From contig NZ_VNHY01000001.1 of NCBI RefSeq assembly GCF_008124865.1, forward strand, positions 806,001-870,000: 64,000 nt of DNA, read 5' to 3'. Under the pieces are notes generated by a model that was given only the letters and a program-made list of their open reading frames with translations, was not told where the DNA came from and ran no database searches. Source of the stretch: Fodinibius salinus. Lineage in GTDB: Bacteria > Bacteroidota > Rhodothermia > Balneolales > Balneolaceae. Shown here in pieces: positions 27,305 to 35,924 of this stretch (positions are counted from its first letter, which is position 1; each line of letters opens with the position of its first letter). The position numbers and the translations under genes were made by a program.

Positions 27305-28318
27305 ATGAATATTTTAGTTACAGGCGGTGCAGGCTTCATCGGTAGTCATACCGTTGTAGAATTGCTAAATAAGGGTCATGACGTTACCGTTGTTGACAAT
27401 CTTAATAATAGCAGTAAAACAGCCCTGGAACGTGTACAGGATATTACCGGGGAGACACTCACCTTCCATAAAACTGATCTTCGTGATGCTGATAAGTTAG
27501 ATACTATCATTGGAAACAATGATTTCGATTCTGTTATCCACTTTGCCGGTCACAAAGCAGTAGGAGAATCAGTAGAAGAACCCCTGAAGTATTACCACAA
27601 CAATATTACAGGCACGCTTTGCCTTTGCGATATTATGAAAAAACACGGGGTATATAACCTTGTGTTTAGCTCTTCTGCCACCGTTTATGGCGATCCAGAA
27701 ACGGTACCCATTACCGAAGATTTTCCACTGACCGCTACCAATCCCTATGGACGCACCAAGCTATATATCGAGCAAATTCTGCATGATCTCCACATTTCTG
27801 ACAATAAATTTAATATTGGGCTTCTTCGGTACTTCAATCCGGTGGGGGCTCATCCGAGTGGACGTATTGGCGAAGATCCCAATGACATTCCTAACAACTT
27901 GATGCCTTATATTACACAGGTAGCTGTAGGTAAACTCGATAAGCTTTCAGTCTTTGGGGATGACTACCCCACCCACGACGGTACGGGGGTGCGCGACTAT
28001 ATTCATGTAGGTGATCTGGCAAAGGGACATCTTGCCGCCCTCACCAAACTCACCAAAGATCCCGGAGTAGTTACTTATAATTTAGGTACCGGCACCGGAT
28101 ACAGCGTTCTGGATGTAGTAGAAGCATTTAAAGAAGCCTCGGAACAGGACATCCCCTATGAAATTACCGAGCGCCGGGCGGGCGACATTGCCAAATGCTT
28201 CGCAGATCCCTCAAAAGCAGAACAAGAGCTGGGCTGGCAAGCCGAATATAATTTGTTGGATATGTGCAAGCATGCTTGGAAATGGCAGTCTCAAAATCCT
28301 GATGGGTATGTAGAATAG
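27305..28318 (+). CDS. galE: UDP-glucose 4-epimerase
   Basis: A 337-residue extended SDR enzyme. The NAD-binding motif is VTGGAGFIGSHTVVELL at the N-terminus, the catalytic serine/threonine lies in FSSSATVYG, and the YxxxK pair in NPYGRTKLYIEQIL. The TGVRDYIHVGDLAKGHLAAL segment and length are typical of GalE, which interconverts UDP-glucose and UDP-galactose for exopolysaccharide or lipopolysaccharide sugars. No sugar operon surrounds it. Confidence 0.93.
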   Translation: MNILVTGGAGFIGSHTVVELLNKGHDVTVVDNLNNSSKTALERVQDITGETLTFHKTDLRDADKLDTIIGNNDFDSVIHFAGHKAVGESVEEPLKYYHNNITGTLCLCDIMKKHGVYNLVFSSSATVYGDPETVPITEDFPLTATNPYGRTKLYIEQILHDLHISDNKFNIGLLRYFNPVGAHPSGRIGEDPNDIPNNLMPYITQVAVGKLDKLSVFGDDYPTHDGTGVRDYIHVGDLAKGHLAALTKLTKDPGVVTYNLGTGTGYSVLDVVEAFKEASEQDIPYEITERRAGDIAKCFADPSKAEQELGWQAEYNLLDMCKHAWKWQSQNPDGYVE

Positions 28319-28510
28319 ACAGGAGCTCTAACGGGTAACCCTAGTCGCTATTGGTATTATTCTTATCGATAAATTACCAATCAATTATCAATAGAAAGCT
28401 TGGTAAAACAACTTGGCATTGCAGTCCCGATGATAGTTGGAAGAAGTAATCTCATTAATGACGCTTTAAAATATAATTACTTCGTTTACTCGTAGGTATT
28501 TCAAAAGCCA

Positions 28511-28552
28511 CTTGCCAACTGTACACTGCCTACGGGCCACTGCTCACTGCTT
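28511..28552. repeat. degenerate 7-bp repeat array at the 3' end of the TlpA-like gene
   Basis: Six consecutive heptamers (CTTGCCA, ACTGTAC, ACTGCCT, ACGGGCC, ACTGCTC, ACTGCTT) run through the stop codon at 28530-28532 and code the last few residues (AVSSGP). A less clear AT-rich heptamer-like stretch (28367-28394) lies in the same 211-bp gap after galE. Otherwise the gap is empty. Confidence 0.5.
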
Positions 28553-29126
28553 TCTTACCCAACTCAAGCATTTTCTTAATTCGCGGTTCAAGTTCCTTAT
28601 TTGTCAGTGCACCCACAGCAAAATATTCCAGGTCCCCTTCCTGATCAATAATATATGTGGTAGGAATCCCCATGGTAGGGCCATATTTGTCAATAATAGT
28701 TCCATCATCAATAATCGTCGGATAGTTAACACTGTATTTTTCTATAAAAGGCTCAACAACCGACATCCCCTGCTTATCAATAGAAACACCCAGCACCACT
28801 AATCCCTGATCTTTATATTTGTTATACAGTTCAACAAGATCCGGCGTCTCCTCTCTGCATGGTGCACACCAAGTAGCCCAAATATTGAGCAACACCACCT
28901 TCCCACGCTGCTCAGAGAGACTGAATTTCTCACCACTGACCAACGTCATTTCAAAATCACTGGCTTTTGCCTTTTGCTGTGCCGGATAGAGCGAAGCCGA
29001 ATACGGATCAAGCTGCTCAAGCGGTTCTGTTTTCTTAGACGGTGAGTCACTTTGATTAGAAGTACAACCAACCAGTAAAACTGGTATAAGGAATTTTAAA
29101 AAACTTAAATGGACAAACTTTTCCAT
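28530..29126 (-). CDS. TlpA-like thioredoxin-fold lipoprotein
   Basis: A 198-residue thiol-disulfide protein of the periplasmic side. The lipoprotein signal ends in the lipobox LVGC (residues 18-21). The thioredoxin fold has the redox motif WATWCAPCREETPD and the cis-proline region GIPTTYIID. Such proteins reduce or resolve disulfides, for example in cytochrome c or metal-site maturation. It is 115 bp downstream of the DUF411 gene on the same strand, so a copper- or cytochrome-related role is possible but not shown. Confidence 0.87.
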   Translation of the reverse strand: MEKFVHLSFLKFLIPVLLVGCTSNQSDSPSKKTEPLEQLDPYSASLYPAQQKAKASDFEMTLVSGEKFSLSEQRGKVVLLNIWATWCAPCREETPDLVELYNKYKDQGLVVLGVSIDKQGMSVVEPFIEKYSVNYPTIIDDGTIIDKYGPTMGIPTTYIIDQEGDLEYFAVGALTNKELEPRIKKMLELGKKAVSSGP

Positions 29127-29241
29127 GATGATACCATTCTATTACCAAGAAATTTGTGCAAATAATTTCCGGTAACCAGCATGTTATTATTTCAAAACCT
29201 ATAATTCCAATTTCGAATATCCGATAGCCAAAAATAAGAAC

Positions 29242-29724
29242 CTAATGTTGGGCAAATAGCTCCGTACTGCCATCATTTTTGAGCAGATAAACCTTAAATG
29301 GCTCATTCAGGGCTGTATTCATGCCCGGTGAACTAGCCGGCATCCCCGGTACAACAATTCCCTTGGCATCAGGTTGTTCTCTGAGCAGGCGTTTTACATC
29401 TTCAACGGGGACATGCCCTTCTACTACATAATCACCTATTAAAGCTGTATGGCAAGCTCCCATATTTTGCGGGATTTCCTGTTCAGCTTTCACTTGGGAC
29501 AAGACTCTAGACGTAACTGTTTTTACCGAATAGCCTTTGCCCTGCATATAGTATGCCCATTTATCACAACATTGGCAGCCTTCATTTTTGTACATCACAA
29601 TATCGGCTTTCTGAGACTGCCGAGCTGCTTTTGTATCGTAATAATCATTGATAATATACCAGATGGCTCCACCCGCTACTACAATGATCAGCGTGGCATA
29701 GGCCAAAAAACGTGATGGTTTCAT
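29242..29724 (-). CDS. DUF411 membrane-anchored protein, probable metal binding
   Basis: A 160-residue protein with one N-terminal membrane anchor (about residues 8-26). The DUF411 domain shows MYKNEGCQCCDKWAYYM, with three clustered cysteines, a conserved CHTALIGDYVVEGHVP and the family's VPGMPASSPGM. Members are linked to copper handling and bind metal through the cysteine cluster; that is family knowledge rather than something shown here. It probably cotranscribes with the TlpA-like gene. Confidence 0.85.
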   Translation of the reverse strand: MKPSRFLAYATLIIVVAGGAIWYIINDYYDTKAARQSQKADIVMYKNEGCQCCDKWAYYMQGKGYSVKTVTSRVLSQVKAEQEIPQNMGACHTALIGDYVVEGHVPVEDVKRLLREQPDAKGIVVPGMPASSPGMNTALNEPFKVYLLKNDGSTELFAQH

Positions 29725-30151
29725 GAAAAAATAGCTTTAAAAAAGATTGGATATTTAAGCAATATGAAACCGAAAATTACAACTATTTTGGAGAGAAGGC
29801 TAATAAAATTTCTTTTTCAGACGTAAGATTGCCAGCATAAAATGATGTTAGCAAACTGCACCTGTCAGAAAAACAACTAGTACACCTCTGATATATAAAC
29901 GTATATCTAACTAAACCAGTTTACAGCTTCACTGAATCCAAACCGGTAAAGAACCATTATTAGAGATTGTTACCATTTATTAATGATTTTACAGGATACT
30001 CAGTAGAATAGGTTGTTGTTTCAAATGATTGTCCTACAAAAATTCGGCACTACATTAAAATTATCTTACCCATAAAAACCTAAAAATTAACGGCTCATAT
30101 ATTTTAGGTATGCGGTATTATCTATTATATTTGGAGCTGCTTGACTAGTAT
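29725..30151. other. 427-bp intergenic stretch, no gene seen
   Basis: An AT-rich gap between the leftward DUF411 gene and the rightward tRNA-Leu. Only very short frames occur. The only signals seen are the possible tRNA promoter near its right end and a weak 6-bp palindrome around 29900. Confidence 0.6.
30126..30133 (+). promoter_or_regulatory. possible -7 element of tRNA-Leu
   Basis: TATATTTG fits TAnnTTTG and lies 18 bp before the first tRNA base. The upstream -33 region has TTTTA rather than a clean TTG, so support is partial. Confidence 0.4.
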
Positions 30152-30236
30152 GCCTGAGTGGCGGAATTGGTAGACGCGCCGGATTCAAAATCCGGTGGCC
30201 ATTGCGGCCGTAGGGGTTCGAGTCCCCTCTCAGGTA
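30152..30236 (+). tRNA. tRNA-Leu (anticodon CAA)
   Basis: An 85-nt class II tRNA. The acceptor GCCTGAG pairs with CTCAGGT (one G-U pair). The D arm has TGGCGGAATTGGTAGACGCG, and the anticodon stem CCGGA/TCCGG frames the loop TTCAAAA, reading UUG. A variable arm of leucine type follows, and the T arm AGGGG-TTCGAGT-CCCCT is intact. The discriminator is A and CCA is not encoded. Confidence 0.97.
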
Positions 30237-30673
30237 CTTATCCGTTAATACGTTCAGCATCCATTCTCATTTCGGGCTTTACGTCACTAATTAACGCAAG
30301 GAGTAGAAGCCTGTACAGATGTTTTTCTTTCGGGGTATCTCCTCTCAGGTACTTCCTTCAGTTTTCATTTAGTGGATCGGTGCACAAAAAGTCCATTAAG
30401 GAAAACGAATCTACTTTATTCAGTATTTGCTTATCAAAGTTTAATAATACGGTGGTTTGAATCTTTGACTTCGGATAACTATTTAAACCGGCATCTCATC
30501 CTGAATCTTATGCTGAGCCTTAATACAAAATCCTACAGAAAGTTCCTTAAAAAGCAGTAAAAAAATGTCTATTGATTATCAAAAAAAGCAAGATATTAAA
30601 GTTTGTTTATAAGATTGTTTTACTTCCACTTTTTTACCATTATTGGGTATAAATATTTACACAAACTTAGCAT
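30237..30673. other. 437-bp stretch without a gene, holding a partial tRNA copy
   Basis: No convincing reading frame is present. The stretch contains a 14-bp exact copy of the tRNA 3' end (30341-30354) and otherwise AT-rich sequence. A possible frame that runs through the tRNA is an artefact. Confidence 0.6.
30341..30354 (+). repeat. duplicate of the tRNA-Leu 3' end
   Basis: CCTCTCAGGTACTT is identical to 30226-30239, the last bases of the tRNA plus three flanking bases. A short GGGGT precedes both. Upstream at 30309 is GCCTG, as in the tRNA's first bases, so 30309-30350 could be a shrunken tRNA relic. It may be an integration scar. Confidence 0.55.
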
Positions 30674-31069
30674 ATGGGATCAGACAACGAACTAGAGCCA
30701 AAACGGATTCTTATTGTCGAAGATGACAATATTCAGCAGGTAATTATTGAACGCATTGTTTCACAACTGGGGCATACGGTTATTGGATCCAGTTCTGAGG
30801 GAGCTAAAGCTATTGAATCAGCCCTCAGAATAGGAGCAGTAGACTTAATCCTTATGGATATTAACCTAGCTGACGATATTGATGGCATTGAAGCGGCCAA
30901 AGAAATTAGTAAACACCGGGATGTTAAGTTAGTATATATTACAGCATCCAAGGACCCTGAAAAGCTTAAACGGGCTCGCGAAACAGATTTTGTTGATTAC
31001 CTTGAAAAACCTTTGTCTGTAGAAGTTCTTGAAAATTCCTTTTCGAAGGCATTTTCACTTAAACAATAG
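30674..31069 (+). CDS. single-domain response regulator
   Basis: A 131-residue receiver domain without an output domain. It shows the acidic pair ILIVEDDN, the phospho-accepting aspartate in LILMDINLADD, the threonine in YITAS and the lysine in YLEKPLS. The slightly extended D-x-N-L-A-D-D-I-D-G loop is that of the single-domain group resembling the receivers of multi-step relays. No kinase lies nearby. It may act with the orphan Hpt protein or another distant kinase. Confidence 0.88.
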   Translation: MGSDNELEPKRILIVEDDNIQQVIIERIVSQLGHTVIGSSSEGAKAIESALRIGAVDLILMDINLADDIDGIEAAKEISKHRDVKLVYITASKDPEKLKRARETDFVDYLEKPLSVEVLENSFSKAFSLKQ

Positions 31070-31208
31070 ACTTAGGTTACAGACAGTGGCTTAAACATTT
31101 GGAACAACAGAGTTTTATTTTGGCTATTTTAAACTGTACCATTACAAACAGATTGTAAAAAAATGTTTATCATTGGTTTGCAACTAAAAATGATTAATGG
31201 TATAAACA

Positions 31209-32750
31209 ATGAAAATCTCTGAAGCATTTCTTGTCAACACGAATAACTTTGATGCCATCATCAAAGCACTGGTGAGCTATGACGAGGAAGAACCAATTAT
31301 TGATTCTGAGCTGATGGAAGAATTGGGATATTCTGATCCCAATGATCTTCTTGTTGTTCGTCTTCTTAAGGATCTGAATGTCATCAATAATGAAGGGGAA
31401 CCGGCAGAATACTATCACGAGTTCAGAGACCCGGAAACGACAAAAGAAGCACTGGCTAAGGGAATCGTTTCGGCCTATGAAGATCTTTTTCGCGAACATC
31501 CGCATATCCATAAATCTCAGGATGAGATTAAGCGTACGTTTGAGGAAATTTTTAGAGATAAAAAGACTGATCTGATTATCAAGTATATATCCGGAACTTT
31601 TAAAAAGCTCATTTCTTTTGTAGGACTCAATACTATTGATGACCAATTACCCGATGACGGTTTTGAACCCAAAGAGCCGATTGAGTCAGTTGAACAAACA
31701 GAAGATATCAGTCAGGAACAGGAAATTATGGATACAGAAACCACTGATGATCCCGAAAACGAAATGGAAGAAGAAACAGATTACTCTGATTATGCTCCTC
31801 CCGGATTGAATGGTAATCATAATCAAGACGAAAAAGAGGAGCTTGAAGAACAAGAGGAAGACACTTCTGCCCCCTCTTTAGCTGAAGCATTTGAGAATGG
31901 TCAGTCGGACAGTACCGAAACGGCTGACAGGGACGCATCCGTGGTTGAATTTGAAAATGACGTTGTAGAAGCTGTTGAGGAGGAAACGGAAACAGCTGTT
32001 GAGACTGAACCAGAAACACAATCCTCGGAGCAACCTGATTTTGAAAATAACAGTGCTCCAGCTCCATCTAATGACGAGAGTCCTATGGAAGAACTCGGTA
32101 AAAAAAATGACAAAAACCTAAATGCCGACGACAGCCTTGTACAAAAGGCATTGTTTCGCAAATTTGATCTTGTCTATAAAATGAAACGATGGGAAGATCT
32201 TCTGCAAACGGCAGACGAAATCATTAATCGCTATGACAATGAAGATCACCCAGAATTAGAGGAAAAAGTTGTTCAAGCTATTACCCGACGTGCAGAAGCA
32301 CTCCTAGAGCTTGAACGACCTGACGATGCGCTGGAGCCTATAGACAACATTATCGATCGCTTTAGCAACTCTCAAAATGAGCAATATTATGAGCAGGCTT
32401 CACAAGCGCTAATGTTAAAAGCTCAAATTCTGGAGGAGCAGGAAGACGGTAATCTTCTTGGACTTTATGATACTATCGTTGACCGATTTCAATCAGGAGG
32501 TGAGCAAATCGATGACGAAAAACTAAACCAAATTATCTTAAAACGGTTTGAAATCATTTTAGAAGAAAAAGAGGAGGATGAAATTCTGGAGGCCTGCTCA
32601 AATCTAATTAACCGATTTGAAGATAACGAAGATCATAAAGATCATTTGCATACAGCAATGATTAAGCGAGCTGAAATACTTGATGAGATGGATCGGGACG
32701 AAGAAGCACTCGAAGCCTATAATGAGTTTCTAAGTGCGTTTGGTTCGTAA
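31209..32750 (+). CDS. DUF5343-like domain fused to an acidic linker and TPR-like repeats
   Basis: A 513-residue protein with three parts. Residues 1-140 resemble DUF5343, with a winged-helix-like look (LLVVRLLKDLNVINNEGEPA, then YHEFRDPETTKEALAKGI). About 145-300 is a very acidic, low-complexity linker. About 305-513 is helical TPR-like repeats (RAEALLELERPDDALEPIDN and similar). There is no signal peptide. The role is not recognised; DUF5343 occurs in many bacteria without a known function. The following aminotransferase is probably a separate unit. Confidence 0.7.
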   Translation: MKISEAFLVNTNNFDAIIKALVSYDEEEPIIDSELMEELGYSDPNDLLVVRLLKDLNVINNEGEPAEYYHEFRDPETTKEALAKGIVSAYEDLFREHPHIHKSQDEIKRTFEEIFRDKKTDLIIKYISGTFKKLISFVGLNTIDDQLPDDGFEPKEPIESVEQTEDISQEQEIMDTETTDDPENEMEEETDYSDYAPPGLNGNHNQDEKEELEEQEEDTSAPSLAEAFENGQSDSTETADRDASVVEFENDVVEAVEEETETAVETEPETQSSEQPDFENNSAPAPSNDESPMEELGKKNDKNLNADDSLVQKALFRKFDLVYKMKRWEDLLQTADEIINRYDNEDHPELEEKVVQAITRRAEALLELERPDDALEPIDNIIDRFSNSQNEQYYEQASQALMLKAQILEEQEDGNLLGLYDTIVDRFQSGGEQIDDEKLNQIILKRFEIILEEKEEDEILEACSNLINRFEDNEDHKDHLHTAMIKRAEILDEMDRDEEALEAYNEFLSAFGS

Positions 32751-32812
32751 CAATACCACTTTATCTCTAGCCTTTTTGTTTTCCACCTTTACCCTATCCT
32801 ACAACGTTCTCT

Positions 32813-34012
32813 GTGATGGATATTAATAAATGCCGGCAGCATACACCGGGCACCCATAACGTTATCCACTTTAATAATGCTGGTGCAGCCCTAATGCCTG
32901 CTTCGGTTACTGAAGCAACTATCGATTATCTCAATGAAGAGGCGAATTATGGAGGATATGAAACGGCTCGTGCCCACCGCCAACAACTCGATGAAGTGTA
33001 TGACAATATTGCAACGCTTATCAATGCTTATTCCAGTGAAATTGCACTTCAGGAAAATGCTACGACAGCGTGGAATAATGCTTTTTTTGCTGTCGATTTT
33101 GAAGACGGTGATCGTATCCTTACTTCGGTTTCTGAATATGCCAGTAACTATATCGGCTATTTAAAACTGCAGGAAAAAAAAGACGTAACAATTGAGATTA
33201 TCCCCAGTGACGAGAGCGGAAAAACTTCCCTGCAGTCTCTTTCGGAGATGATGAACCATGAGGTAAAACTTGTTAGCATTACGCATATTCCTACGAACAG
33301 CGGATTAGTAAATCCGGTGGAAGAGATTGGAGATATTGTTCAGCGGTACAATTGTTTATACCTGGTAGATGGATGCCAATCTGTGGGACATTACCCGGTG
33401 GATGTCAAAGAAATTGGGTGTGATATGCTTTCGGCAACGGGACGTAAATATCTTCGAGGTCCCAGGGGGACGGGATTTTTGTACGTCAATAATAAAAAGA
33501 TCGATACACTCTCCCCTCCTTTTTTGGATTTACATGCTGCCACTTGGATATCCAAAAATGAGTACACCGTCCGTGATGATGCCCGAAAGTTTGAAAACTG
33601 GGAGTCTAACTATGCTGCTATTTCAGGCCTTAATCAGGCAGTGGCTTATGCCAATAATTTAGGCATTAATAACATCTGGGATCGTATTGTAATGCTAGCT
33701 GATCAGCTGCGAGTAAAACTTTCTAATATTGACTTTGTTACTGTCCGGGATATTGGTTCTGTAAAAGGTGGCATTGTTACATTTACGATAGATGGGATGA
33801 GCGCTCAGGAAGTACAAAAAAATCTTTCTGAGCACCATATTAACGTCAGTATTTCTGGTAAAAGCAGTACTTTGCTCGACATGAACTACCGCAATCTGGA
33901 TGAAGTAGTACGCGCATCGGTGCATTATTACAATACTGAAAAAGAGATTAACAAACTTGTTAATGTACTCAAAACCTTGTCTTCGACTTCATCCCACACA
34001 AATTCTTTGTGA
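32813..34012 (+). CDS. class V aminotransferase (cysteine desulfurase-like fold)
   Basis: A 399-residue PLP enzyme. The N-terminal HFNNAGAALMP and the catalytic-type lysine in SATGRKYLRGPRGTGFLYV (about residue 215) are those of class V enzymes. VDGCQSVGHYPVDV supplies the aspartate and histidine that contact PLP. It has no obvious cysteine-desulfurase Cys loop, so it is more likely a selenocysteine-lyase-like or isopenicillin-N-epimerase-like member; the substrate is unknown. Confidence 0.85.
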   Translation: MMDINKCRQHTPGTHNVIHFNNAGAALMPASVTEATIDYLNEEANYGGYETARAHRQQLDEVYDNIATLINAYSSEIALQENATTAWNNAFFAVDFEDGDRILTSVSEYASNYIGYLKLQEKKDVTIEIIPSDESGKTSLQSLSEMMNHEVKLVSITHIPTNSGLVNPVEEIGDIVQRYNCLYLVDGCQSVGHYPVDVKEIGCDMLSATGRKYLRGPRGTGFLYVNNKKIDTLSPPFLDLHAATWISKNEYTVRDDARKFENWESNYAAISGLNQAVAYANNLGINNIWDRIVMLADQLRVKLSNIDFVTVRDIGSVKGGIVTFTIDGMSAQEVQKNLSEHHINVSISGKSSTLLDMNYRNLDEVVRASVHYYNTEKEINKLVNVLKTLSSTSSHTNSL

Positions 34013-34040
34013 GCGTCTGCATTCCTGAATTACGGATATA

Positions 34041-34076
34041 TTAAAAATTAAAGTGTAACTGATCTTATCAGTTACA
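34041..34076 (-). terminator. terminator-like hairpin between aminotransferase and ABC genes
   Basis: TGTAACTGAT (34054-34063) and ATCAGTTACA (34067-34076) form a perfect 10-bp stem with a 3-nt loop. Read leftward it is followed by ACTTTAATTTTTAA, so it would end the ABC-transporter operon. The plus-strand side lacks a T-tract. Confidence 0.6.
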
Positions 34077-34127
34077 TTGGTACAGTGGTTAAACAGATAA
34101 AGTCGAAATGTGATGATATAATCCAAC

Positions 34128-35912
34128 CTATGCAGACTTCGAAGCAGGCAAAAACTCATCCTTATACTGCAGCTCATACAACTTTCGGTATATACCGTCC
34201 TCTTTTTCTACAAGCTGCTGGTGTGTACCTGTCTCTCGAATCTCCCCCTTATGCATAACTAAAATTTTATCAGCTCCCTGAATAGTTGACAGCCGGTGAG
34301 CTATTACAATTGAGGTTCTTCCCTTCATCATTCTATTACAGGCCTCATTGACCACATCTTCCGTTTCAGAATCTACGCTTGAGGTTGCTTCATCTAAAAC
34401 TAAAATATTGGGATCATAGACCATGGCACGGATAAAACAAATAAGCTGCCGTTGCCCCATAGACAATGACTTTCCGCGCTCATTAAGCTCGAAATTATAG
34501 TTCCCGGGCAATTTATTGATAAACCGATCGGCCTCAATTTCTTGAGCTACCTTCTTAACGTGCTCTTTCGAAATATCAGGATTACCGAGCGTAATATTCT
34601 GCATCACAGTTCCAGAAAAGAGCTGGTTGTCTTGCAGTACGAGTGCAAAATTTGTGCGTAGCTCTTGGAGTCTCAAATCCCGAACATCAATACCATCGAG
34701 CGTTATCTTGCCCTCATTAATATCATAAAACCGCATCAACAGGTTGATAATTGTTGACTTCCCTGCTCCCGTAGCACCGACAATGGCAATCGTTTCCCCA
34801 GGCTTAGCCTCAAAGGATACATCCTTAAGCACGGTCTCACCTTCGTTATAGCTAAACCATACGTCATCAAAAATAATATGACCCTCCGGATCGGTAATCT
34901 GCTTGGGAGACTCGGGATCAGTGATCTCATTTTCGGTATCCAAAATGTTAAAGATACGCTCTGATGAAGCCAAGGCCGACTGCAGAGTATTAAATTTCTG
35001 TGAAAGTCCCCGGATGGGTCGAAAGAAGTCGCGCACATACTGTACAAAAGCAACTAATATTCCAAAGGTCACCTCTCCCATCAGTGCTCGTCCGCCACCA
35101 TACCATATAACCAGTGCCATCGCCAGGCTTGCAATAATTTCTACAGCTGGCCAAAAGATGGCAAAGTAGAAAATCGTATCCAGATAGGCTTCTTTATGTG
35201 CATTGTTTATGGCTTTATATTTTTCGCGCTCTCGCTCCTCCTTATTAAAAAGTTGTACAACCGACATGCCGTTGATATGCTCTTCCACAAAAGAGTTAAG
35301 ACGTGAAATTTGGTCGCGCACGTTTAAGAAAGAAACACGAACTTTTGCCTTAAACCAGAAAGTAGCATAGAAAAGCAACGGGAGCACTGATATAGCTACC
35401 AACGACAGTTCCCAACTCATGCTAAACATGAAGTAGAGAATAAAGAACAGCCGAAACATGTCACCAATAATATTTACAACACCATCACTAAGCAGGTCAC
35501 TTAGCGCTTCAATATCACTAGTGGTACGGGTAATCAGCTTTCCGATGGGATTATTATCAAAAAACTGTACATGCAACGACTGTATCTTCTCGAACACCAC
35601 ATTGCGCATGTTGTAGAGCGTACCCTGCCCAAACCAGCGCGTCAGATAGGTATTAGCTACCAACACAATAAATTCACCTACCAGGGCGGCCACCAACAGT
35701 GCAATAATCCACAGTAATCCCTGGAAATCGCGATTACGGATGTATTCATCAATGGCCAGCTGCGTCAGCTTGGGACGTATAGTCCCCAGAAAAGCAGCTG
35801 TAAGTGTTAATACAATACCGAGTAATACATACCAGCGATATGGACGAATAAATTGATAAAGCCGCCGAAGCAGATCCGAATCGACTGCTTTATCATCTGT
35901 TTGTTCTGTCAC
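34128..35912 (-). CDS. ABC exporter half-transporter, catalytic-glutamate type
   Basis: A 594-residue MsbA-type half-transporter: six membrane segments in residues 20-320 and an ATPase domain. Walker A is GATGAGKST, Walker B is ILVLDEATSSVD with the catalytic glutamate, and the H-loop is IVIAHRLST. The signature is LSMGQ rather than LSGGQ. It is the last gene of a leftward operon, 12 bp after RNase Z, with a sister half-transporter two genes upstream that shows the complementary degeneracy. The two probably make a heterodimer. Substrate unknown. Confidence 0.9.
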   Translation of the reverse strand: MTEQTDDKAVDSDLLRRLYQFIRPYRWYVLLGIVLTLTAAFLGTIRPKLTQLAIDEYIRNRDFQGLLWIIALLVAALVGEFIVLVANTYLTRWFGQGTLYNMRNVVFEKIQSLHVQFFDNNPIGKLITRTTSDIEALSDLLSDGVVNIIGDMFRLFFILYFMFSMSWELSLVAISVLPLLFYATFWFKAKVRVSFLNVRDQISRLNSFVEEHINGMSVVQLFNKEEREREKYKAINNAHKEAYLDTIFYFAIFWPAVEIIASLAMALVIWYGGGRALMGEVTFGILVAFVQYVRDFFRPIRGLSQKFNTLQSALASSERIFNILDTENEITDPESPKQITDPEGHIIFDDVWFSYNEGETVLKDVSFEAKPGETIAIVGATGAGKSTIINLLMRFYDINEGKITLDGIDVRDLRLQELRTNFALVLQDNQLFSGTVMQNITLGNPDISKEHVKKVAQEIEADRFINKLPGNYNFELNERGKSLSMGQRQLICFIRAMVYDPNILVLDEATSSVDSETEDVVNEACNRMMKGRTSIVIAHRLSTIQGADKILVMHKGEIRETGTHQQLVEKEDGIYRKLYELQYKDEFLPASKSA

Positions 35913-35924
35913 GCTAACTTGAAT

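Noticed and set aside
30158-30460. Frame beginning MAELVDAPDSKSGG
   Set aside because: It starts inside tRNA-Leu and translates the tRNA; this is a well-known spurious protein.
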